Below, piece by piece: positions 6,143 to 10,832 of a stretch of DNA of 10,832 nt. Under the pieces are notes generated by a model. That model was not told where the DNA came from. It saw nothing but the letters and a program-made list of their open reading frames with translations, and did no database searches. This DNA is from Campylobacter concisus (lineage in GTDB: Bacteria > Campylobacterota > Campylobacteria > Campylobacterales > Campylobacteraceae), in assembly GCA_018375265.1 (NCBI GenBank), contig JAHADO010000027.1:1-10832 (forward strand), read 5' to 3'. Made by a program: the position numbers and the translations under genes. Position 1 is the stretch's first letter. The number at the start of each line of letters is the position of its first letter.

Positions 6143-7525
6143 ATGAGCGACAAAGAGAATGTTGTTTTAGAAGATGGCGAACGCATGCTGTCTCCAGTTC
6201 CGATGTCCGAGCGACGCCCAACATTTAACCAGATAATGGTTTGGGTTGGTTTTGGCTACGTCGTTACTGGACTTTTCATAGGTGGCGTTCTGGCCGGTTT
6301 TGGCGGAAAGCCTGGCGTCTCACCTCAAACCGCCATTTGGGCGATCATTTTGGGTATGGGCTCGCTAAGTATCATCACTGCGCTACTTGGCATAATGGCC
6401 CAAAAAACTGGTATGAGCCTAGCTCTAGTTTCTAGGTACTCTTACGGCATGAAAGGTGCAAATTTGCCAATGATCATCATGGCACTGCTAACACTTGGCT
6501 GGTTTGCCAGCATCACTGGCATGGTCGGTCAAATTTGGGGTTCATTTATAGGCAATCCAAGTGGCGTCATCGTCTTTGACCCAGCAAATTTTGGTTACAA
6601 AGATATCGCTCCGATCACGCTTGAGGTCTTTCTTGCTTGCTTTATCTTTGGCATCATCTTCACCATCACAGCATACGTGGGCATCAAAGCTATCGAGGCT
6701 ATCGCGATCCCTATAAGCCCTGTTATCTTGATCATCGCAGTCTATGTTGGCTACGAGATGTTGGCAGAGGGTGGCGGAGCTGAGGCCTTTTTAGAAAAGA
6801 CCAAAAATATACAAGGTCTTGGACTTGGAAATGCCATCACTGCTGTCGTTGGTAGCTGGATAGCAGGAGCTGTTATGGGTGTTGATCTATTTAGATTTAA
6901 CAAATCAGTAAAAGCCGTCATCGCTGGTGTCGTGGCTTGCTTTATACTAACAAACCCTCTTTTAAACATAGTTGGCTACATCGGCGCAGTAAGCGTTGGT
7001 CAGTTTAACTACGTAGAGTGGATGCTAACAAAGTCAGCCCTTTTAGCTATCATCGGTGTCATCGCTTGGACAGCATCGCTTTGGACTACAAATAACGCCG
7101 AGCTATACTGCAACTCGCTATATACTGGTCCGGTACTTTCAAGCATAAATTTAAACATAAATAGAAAAAAACTAGTACTAATAGCTGGCGTAGTAGGCAC
7201 TGTGCTTGGCTCATTTGCCTTTTATCAAATGTTTTTTGCATCATTTATCACGATACTTGGTACATTTGCTCCGCCTCTTGCTGGTCCGTTAATAGCTGAT
7301 TATTACATCATCAAAAAAGGAAAGTACGACATCGCTAAATTTAATAGCGAACCAGAATATCACATGGCTGGCGTTATCTCATTTGTCATAGGCGCTTTGC
7401 TTGGATTTATCTTCCAGTACTATTTGCCACTTCCATTTGACCTACCATCAGGTCTTGTAGCGTTAGTTATTACGATTATTATCTATCCGATATTTTATAA
7501 ATTTTTTAACAAGGAGATGAGATGA
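6143..7525 (+). CDS. NCS1-family permease, CodB (cytosine permease)-like
   Basis: This 460-residue protein has about twelve membrane segments and aligns with E. coli CodB at several points: AQKTGMSLALVSRYSYGMKG (86-105), GWF (119-121), GVDLFRF (246-252, CodB has ADFVRF), LWTTNNAELY (313-322, CodB has IWTTNDNALY) and APPLAGPLIADYYI (376-389). NCS1 permeases import nucleobases, hydantoins, allantoin, thiamine and related small nitrogen heterocycles by cation symport. The substrate here is unknown; the CodB likeness suggests a small cyclic amide or pyrimidine-like compound. Its TGA overlaps the start of the hydrolase gene (ATGA, 7522-7525), so the two are translationally coupled, and the hydrolase probably acts on what is imported. 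The family is secure, cytosine as substrate is not: no cytosine deaminase is seen nearby. Confidence 0.9.
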   Translation: MSDKENVVLEDGERMLSPVPMSERRPTFNQIMVWVGFGYVVTGLFIGGVLAGFGGKPGVSPQTAIWAIILGMGSLSIITALLGIMAQKTGMSLALVSRYSYGMKGANLPMIIMALLTLGWFASITGMVGQIWGSFIGNPSGVIVFDPANFGYKDIAPITLEVFLACFIFGIIFTITAYVGIKAIEAIAIPISPVILIIAVYVGYEMLAEGGGAEAFLEKTKNIQGLGLGNAITAVVGSWIAGAVMGVDLFRFNKSVKAVIAGVVACFILTNPLLNIVGYIGAVSVGQFNYVEWMLTKSALLAIIGVIAWTASLWTTNNAELYCNSLYTGPVLSSINLNINRKKLVLIAGVVGTVLGSFAFYQMFFASFITILGTFAPPLAGPLIADYYIIKKGKYDIAKFNSEPEYHMAGVISFVIGALLGFIFQYYLPLPFDLPSGLVALVITIIIYPIFYKFFNKEMR

Positions 7526-8295
7526 AAAAGGTAGTTTTGAACGAATTTAGCGCAAAAGAGCTAAAGCAAAAATTTGAGGCGCACGAGATAGATAGCGCTA
7601 TCACAACCTTTGGTAGCTGCGAGAGCCATGGCTGGCACCTGCCACTTGGCCCTGATCTTTTTGTGCCTGAAGAGATCGCAAAAAGAGCAGCTTTAAGACT
7701 TGGAAAGACTATCGTTGTTCCAGGCGTGCCTTTTGGTACTTCTATTCACTACAACCAATTTCCTATGTCAGTCACTCTTAGATTTGAAACCACGATAGCG
7801 ATCGCTGAGGATATTTTTGAGAGCCTTATAAATAACGGCATAAAACATATCATCATCCTAAATGGCCACGACGGCAACATTCCTGCCCTTGAGATCGCCG
7901 CTAGAAAGGTAAAAGATAGACACAAAGACGCTGTTTTGGTCTTTATACCTGCTTGGTGGAACATCACAGGAGCTAGACTAAAAGGTACATTTGACGTCTG
8001 GGACGGACTTGGTCACGGCGGAGAGGGCGAGACTTCTATAACTATGGCAGTTAAACCTGAGCTTGTAAATTTAGAGTACGCAAAGTCACAAGTGCCTCAT
8101 GATGTCATCAGTTTTGGTGAGTTTAGCACCATCATCTGGGATATCAAAGAGGTAACAGAGACAGGTGCAACAGGAGATAGCACAAAAGCTAGCCTAGAAA
8201 AAGGTCAAAAGATGCTTGATTGTGTGACTGACTATGTTGTAGAGATCGTTGAAAAGCTTGAAAAAATGGGTTGGAAATACGACCATAGAAAATAA
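7522..8295 (+). CDS. Creatininase-family metal-dependent amidohydrolase
   Basis: The 257-residue protein carries the creatininase-family signatures GSCESHGWHLPLGPD (31-45), NGHDGN (114-119) and GHGGEGETS (164-172). E34, H36 and D45 fall at the same numbers as the metal ligands of Pseudomonas creatininase, and H116 matches the next ligand. True creatininase has a Glu two residues after that His (in an NGHYEN-type motif), but here it is Gly118, as in other family branches such as FAPy deformylase (ArfB) and MftE. H165 and E170 keep the spacing of the catalytic His and Glu. A two-metal cytoplasmic hydrolase of a cyclic or N-substituted amide is likely; creatinine is one candidate only. AGGAG at 7512-7516 precedes the start. 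It is the second gene of the operon and is followed directly by a terminator. Confidence 0.88.
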   Translation: MKKVVLNEFSAKELKQKFEAHEIDSAITTFGSCESHGWHLPLGPDLFVPEEIAKRAALRLGKTIVVPGVPFGTSIHYNQFPMSVTLRFETTIAIAEDIFESLINNGIKHIIILNGHDGNIPALEIAARKVKDRHKDAVLVFIPAWWNITGARLKGTFDVWDGLGHGGEGETSITMAVKPELVNLEYAKSQVPHDVISFGEFSTIIWDIKEVTETGATGDSTKASLEKGQKMLDCVTDYVVEIVEKLEKMGWKYDHRK

Positions 8296-8299
8296 ATTT

Positions 8300-8327
8300 A
8301 TGTGTGCTAGAGATAGCACACATTTTT
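8300..8327 (+). terminator. Intrinsic terminator of the permease/hydrolase operon
   Basis: ATGTGTGCTA (8300-8309) pairs perfectly with TAGCACACAT (8314-8323) around a GAGA tetraloop, followed by T's to 8327. It begins five bases after the hydrolase stop codon. Confidence 0.92.
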
Positions 8328-8412
8328 ACTGCTGAATTCTTCACTAAATTTATAAAACAAAATTTGAGATACAAGCTAAAAGTTAAATTTGATAGATAGT
8401 AGAAATTTAAAA

Positions 8413-8441
8413 AGAGAAAAGCCATATAAAAATATGGCTTT
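8413..8441 (-). terminator. Intrinsic terminator of atpB
   Basis: On the minus strand AAAGCCATAT pairs perfectly with ATATGGCTTT (8432-8441 with 8418-8427) around a four-T loop and is followed by TCTCTTTTT. It starts six bases after the atpB stop. Together with the plus-strand terminator at 8300 it insulates the convergent genes; the 85 bases between them show nothing I can identify. Confidence 0.82.
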
Positions 8442-8446
8442 AAATT

Positions 8447-9130
8447 TTAATGCTCGTGCTCGCTAATAGCAACTGCACCAGCTAGATAAACGTAAGTTAG
8501 CATCATGAAAATAAATGTTTGCAAAACAGCCATAAGTGTTAGAAGTGCAAAGGCTGGAAGTGGAGCAAACCAAGGTGCAAGTGTAAGCATCGCAAGCAAG
8601 AACAAGTCATCGCCTTTGATGTTACCAAAAAGACGGAAAGATAGCGAAACTACACGTGAAAGATGTGAGATAACTTCGACTGGAAACATAATAGGAGCTA
8701 GAAATTTGTTTGGTCCCATAAAGTGTCCAAAGTATTTGAAAAAGCCATTTTCTCTAATGCCCTCAAAGTTATAGTAAATAAATACAACCAAAGCCAAAAC
8801 TAGAGTTAAATTTAAGCTTGAGCTTGGTGACTCAAAGCCAGGGATGATACCGATGACGTTTGAGAAAAATACGATAAAACCGATAGTTGCAACAAGTGGG
8901 AGGTATTTTCTAGCTAGCTTTTCGCTGCCTAAAGTATCTTTACCCATAGAGATAACGCCCTCTAAATAAGCCTCAACTATGTTTTGAAGGCCTCTTGGCA
9001 CAAGCTGCATCTTGCTCCTTGCGATATAGGCAACGATGAGGATGATCAAAGCTACAAGGCAAAAGTGAAACGCATAGACAAAGGTATGTGAATGGTTTAG
9101 CAAATTTGAGAATAGAAACAAATCTTTCAT
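8447..9130 (-). CDS. atpB: F0F1 ATP synthase subunit a
   Basis: Subunit a forms the proton half-channels beside the c-ring in the inner membrane. The 227-residue protein has about five to six helices, the Asn/Pro-containing segment [11 protein letters not shown] (88-98), and the helix [16 protein letters not shown] (155-170), where R166 is the essential arginine of the RLFGN motif. The length is normal for epsilonproteobacteria. AAGG at 9138-9141 is seven bases from the ATG. None of the other atp genes is nearby; I recall atpB standing apart from the main atp cluster in other Campylobacter, so this fits. It lies 65 bases downstream of the TSUP gene on the same strand, but a good extended -10 box sits in the gap. 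Confidence 0.96.
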   Translation of the reverse strand: MKDLFLFSNLLNHSHTFVYAFHFCLVALIILIVAYIARSKMQLVPRGLQNIVEAYLEGVISMGKDTLGSEKLARKYLPLVATIGFIVFFSNVIGIIPGFESPSSSLNLTLVLALVVFIYYNFEGIRENGFFKYFGHFMGPNKFLAPIMFPVEVISHLSRVVSLSFRLFGNIKGDDLFLLAMLTLAPWFAPLPAFALLTLMAVLQTFIFMMLTYVYLAGAVAISEHEH

Positions 9131-9160
9131 TGATTTACCTTAGATTTAGAATTTTGCGTG

Positions 9161-9169
9161 ATTGTAACA
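9161..9169 (-). promoter_or_regulatory. Extended -10 promoter element of atpB
   Basis: The minus strand reads TGTTACAAT, a TGn extension on TACAAT, about 30 bases before the atpB start, with T-rich sequence upstream. This suggests atpB does not depend only on read-through from the transporter gene. Confidence 0.55.
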
Positions 9170-9195
9170 AAATTATTGTTAAAACATTTTTAATT

Positions 9196-9957
9196 TTAAG
9201 CTTTGAAGTAGTCAAAAAGCAGTTTGCAAATGGTCGCTGCGACAACTATCAAAAACATCGTTCTAATAAATTTGACCTCTTTTTTGATGACTAAATTTGA
9301 GCCAAAATATGCTCCTAAAATTTGCCCTACAGCCATCAAAAAGCCAACTAGCCAAAGTATCTGCCCGCCTGCCATAAAAACGCCAAGTGCTACGATGTTG
9401 CTGGTGAAATTTAAAGCTTTCGTGTGAGCGACCGCCTTTTTTAAATTTAGCCCGATAAGTGCCACCATCGCAAACATCCAAAACGAGCCTGCTCCTGGGC
9501 CAAAAAAGCCGTCATAAAAGCCAAGCATTAGTCCAAATATGACATAAAATAGCCTCTCATTCATCTTTGCAGCCCTGTCGCTCTCGCCTATCTTTGGCAT
9601 AAAAAGCGTGTAGATGAAGATGGCGATTAGCAAAAATGGGATGATGATCTTTAAGAAATTTGCATTTAAAAATAAAATGAGCGTTGCGCCGATGGCAGCT
9701 CCTATAAATGTAAAAACTATGCCAACAAAACACTCTTTATAGTCAATCAGTCCTTTTTTAGTGAAATTTAGCGTTGCAGTAAAGCTGCCAAAGACGCCTT
9801 GAAGCTTGTTCGTGCCAAGGGCTAGATGAGGTGGCACGCCCATTGCCATGATAGCTGGCAAGGTGATAAGTCCGCCGCCTCCTGCGATCGCGTCGATAAA
9901 ACCACCCAAAAATGCAGCCACAAAAAAGAGGGCGTAGCTAAGTAAGTCAAATTCCAT
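9196..9957 (-). CDS. TSUP (TauE/SafE) family transporter, YfcA-like
   Basis: The 253-residue membrane protein closely follows E. coli YfcA: GGFIDAIAGGGGLITLPA (18-35), ALGTNKLQG (46-54), MPKIGESDR (120-128), GFYDGFFGPGAGSFW (146-160), AHTKALNFTSN (177-187) and GQILGAYFGS (211-220). The two copies of the glycine-rich pattern, one in each half, are the internal repeat of the DUF81/TSUP family. Characterised members move sulfite, sulfoacetate or other sulfur-containing or organic anions across the inner membrane; the substrate here is unknown. The minus-strand start at 9957 has a weak AAGAG site. It is upstream of atpB on the same strand with no terminator between them, but no functional link is evident. 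Confidence 0.93.
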   Translation of the reverse strand: MEFDLLSYALFFVAAFLGGFIDAIAGGGGLITLPAIMAMGVPPHLALGTNKLQGVFGSFTATLNFTKKGLIDYKECFVGIVFTFIGAAIGATLILFLNANFLKIIIPFLLIAIFIYTLFMPKIGESDRAAKMNERLFYVIFGLMLGFYDGFFGPGAGSFWMFAMVALIGLNLKKAVAHTKALNFTSNIVALGVFMAGGQILWLVGFLMAVGQILGAYFGSNLVIKKEVKFIRTMFLIVVAATICKLLFDYFKA

Positions 9958-9990
9958 TTTTACTCTTTTGTAAATTTAAGTTAAAAGCGG

Positions 9991-9996
9991 ATTGTA
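9991..9996 (-). promoter_or_regulatory. Candidate -10 box of the TSUP transporter gene
   Basis: The minus strand reads TACAAT 33 bases before the start codon, preceded by a T-run (ATTTTTAAAC). Just upstream, over the expected -35 area, lies the palindrome TGAAATTTCA (10008-10017), a possible operator. Confidence 0.45.
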
Positions 9997-10005
9997 GTTT
10001 AAAAA

Positions 10006-10061
10006 TGTGAAATTTCATCTTAGAAATGGGGGTTAAATTTAGATCTTGAAGTGTGAAATTT
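10006..10061. repeat. Direct repeat and palindrome upstream of the TSUP gene
   Basis: TGTGAAATTT occurs twice in the 150-base gap between sodC and the TSUP gene, at 10006-10015 and 10052-10061. The first copy overlaps the 10-bp palindrome TGAAATTTCA (10008-10017). AAATTT is the commonest word of this genome, so only the TGTG flank adds information. Confidence 0.25.
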
Positions 10062-10096
10062 AAAAAGCCTTTAAACATTAAATTTAAAGGCTTTTT
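10062..10096 (-). terminator. Intrinsic terminator of sodC
   Basis: AAAAAGCCTTTAAA (10062-10075) and TTTAAAGGCTTTTT (10083-10096) are exact reverse complements, a 14-bp stem with a seven-base loop, beginning 11 bases after the sodC stop. On the minus strand the T-run is the 3' arm end. The stem is symmetrical enough to work in both directions, but no gene reads into it on the plus strand. Confidence 0.85.
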
Positions 10097-10107
10097 GTGG
10101 GGCCTTA

Positions 10108-10644
10108 TTACTTAATAACGCCGCAAAGCATTCTAGCGCCGCCGCCGCCAAGTGCTTTTGGTTGGTCACTGTGGTTATCGCCACCGACGTGAACCATTAG
10201 TGAGTGACCTTTTAGCTCGTCAAGATTTTTTATCTTTGGAGCTAGCACTGGGTAGTTTGCATTGCCCTCGGCATCTACGTAAAGTGCTGGTAGATCGCCT
10301 TTGTGACCCTTATCGTCCCATGCAAATGAGTGCATTTTTGTCTCAGCTGGATCCCAGTGACCACCTGCTTTCATACCAAGACCTTTCTCAGTCGCGCCAC
10401 AATCAGCATTTTGATGAACGTGAAAGCCGTGAAGTCCTGCAGGAAGACCTTTTAAATTTGGAAAAAACGCAACGCCGTAGTTTGTCTTAACAGCTACTAC
10501 TTCGCCAACGCTCTTATCGCCCTTTTCGCTTAGTTCGCTAACTGGGATCACAAGATGCTCGCCAGCCTTTGGATCAAAGTGATGGCCCTCGTGAGCAAAA
10601 AGTAGTGTTCCTAAAACAGCACTTAGTAAAACGATTTTTTTCAT
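10108..10644 (-). CDS. sodC: Periplasmic Cu/Zn superoxide dismutase
   Basis: SodC converts superoxide to hydrogen peroxide and oxygen in the periplasm. The 178-residue precursor has a signal peptide ([17 protein letters not shown], cleavage near residue 17). Copper ligands are H75 and H77 in GFHVH, H96 (bridging, in GGHWDP) and H152 in [11 protein letters not shown]. Zinc ligands are H96, H105, H114 and D117 (GHKGDLP). C82 and C174 can form the conserved disulfide, and R171 is the active-site arginine, so all key residues are present. After cleavage the protein begins HEGHH, a short histidine-rich tail. The start is ATG 10642-10644, with AAGGAG five bases away (10650-10655); a GTG six bases upstream would overlap that site. 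It is a single-gene unit with its own promoter and terminator. Confidence 0.96.
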   Translation of the reverse strand: MKKIVLLSAVLGTLLFAHEGHHFDPKAGEHLVIPVSELSEKGDKSVGEVVAVKTNYGVAFFPNLKGLPAGLHGFHVHQNADCGATEKGLGMKAGGHWDPAETKMHSFAWDDKGHKGDLPALYVDAEGNANYPVLAPKIKNLDELKGHSLMVHVGGDNHSDQPKALGGGGARMLCGVIK

Positions 10645-10649
10645 ACACA

Positions 10650-10655
10650 CTCCTT
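10650..10655 (-). promoter_or_regulatory. Ribosome binding site that fixes the sodC start
   Basis: The minus strand reads AAGGAG five bases before the ATG at 10642-10644. The alternative in-frame GTG at 10648-10650 touches this site and cannot be served by it. Confidence 0.85.
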
Positions 10656-10664
10656 ATGGATAAA

Positions 10665-10670
10665 ATTGTA
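10665..10670 (-). promoter_or_regulatory. Candidate -10 box of sodC
   Basis: The minus strand reads TACAAT in CCATACAATTTT, 20 bases before the sodC ATG. That would give a short leader of roughly 14 bases. No -35 box is clear. Confidence 0.45.
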
Positions 10671-10710
10671 TGGCAAGTCTATCCTAAATTTAAAAATTTA
10701 GCAATAATTT

Positions 10711-10832
10711 TTATTTTTTAAGATTTTTTACGATAGTTTCTAGCTCTTTACTCTGCCCTATCCTATAAAGCGCAAAGTCGTATTTTATCGGGTCTAGCTC
10801 GTCAAATTCTCTAAGTTTTTTTGTAAGCTCCA
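10711..10832 (-). CDS. C-terminal end of a probable TIGR02757 (DUF2400) family protein
   Basis: The last 39 residues of a gene entering from the right edge read ELTKKLREFDELDPIKYDFA, then LYRIGQSKELETIVKNLKK and a TAA stop. The pattern LxxFDxxDPxKYDFALxxxG is how I remember TIGR02757 (DUF2400) proteins ending; their function is not established. The match is from a short tail only. The stop lies about 40 bases upstream of the sodC -10 box, and no convincing terminator separates them, so some read-through into sodC is possible. Confidence 0.6.
   Translation of the reverse strand, partial: ELTKKLREFDELDPIKYDFALYRIGQSKELETIVKNLKK

Noticed and set aside
8328..8412. Possible small RNA between the two facing terminators
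   Set aside because: No promoter-like box or stable fold other than the terminators was seen; it is plain AT-rich spacer.
8189..8425. A 78-codon minus-strand open frame across the end of the hydrolase gene and the gap after it
   Set aside because: It crosses the strong plus-strand terminator and is antisense to real coding sequence. The Phe-rich product reflects AT-rich DNA.
10152..10490. A 112-codon open frame on the plus strand opposite sodC
   Set aside because: It lies fully antisense to a gene with all catalytic residues, has no recognisable domain, and its product is rich in Arg, Leu and His as expected of a shadow frame.
1..10832. CRISPR array, insertion sequence, integrase, toxin-antitoxin, restriction or phage genes
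   Set aside because: No spaced repeats, transposase motifs or terminal inverted repeats were seen, and all long frames are assigned to metabolic, transport or housekeeping families except the small coiled-coil gene.

Overview
The window looks like a chromosomal segment of a Campylobacter species, most like the C. concisus group. This is judged from protein resemblance, the low G+C content, the very frequent AAATTT/TAAATTT words, and the gatB-gpsA pairing that I recall from Campylobacter genomes. It is mostly housekeeping and transport genes. I see no rRNA, tRNA, CRISPR array, insertion sequence, prophage or attachment site. No gene-free gap exceeds about 215 bases; the longest is the divergent gatB/permease region at 5930-6142.

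Layout. (1) 1-96, minus: the N-terminus of a class II DAHP synthase (shikimate pathway), with its promoter just upstream. (2) 240-2443, plus: an apparent three-gene unit. It holds a RarD-like EamA/DMT permease, a second and more typical RarD permease, and a small membrane-anchored coiled-coil protein of unknown function. The junction of the two permeases is odd: the conserved RarD N-terminus is encoded upstream of the first in-frame ATG, in a frame without a usual start codon, and a terminator-like hairpin lies on top of it. (3) 5929 down to 2553, minus: gatB (Glu/Asp-tRNA amidotransferase B subunit), gpsA (glycerol-3-phosphate dehydrogenase) and an exported NagZ-like GH3 beta-N-acetylhexosaminidase. 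They are tightly packed, and the last two share a 4-base stop/start overlap. (4) 6143-8295, plus: a two-gene operon of an NCS1 (CodB-like) permease and a creatininase-family metallohydrolase, with its own TATAAT promoter and a strong intrinsic terminator. It most likely imports and opens or deamidates a small cyclic nitrogen compound. (5) 8447-9957, minus: atpB (F0 subunit a) downstream of a YfcA-like TSUP transporter, each with a candidate promoter. (6) 10108-10644, minus: a periplasmic Cu/Zn superoxide dismutase (sodC) with its own promoter and terminator. (7) 10711-10832, minus: the C-terminal end of a probable TIGR02757 (DUF2400) family protein.

The best lead for something less ordinary is the permease/creatininase-family pair at 6143-8295. 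Its metal-site motif departs from true creatininase, so the substrate is open. The second is the rarD start region at 1096-1170, where a frame dislocation, an ATGA overlap and a hairpin coincide. No defence system or mobile system was found.
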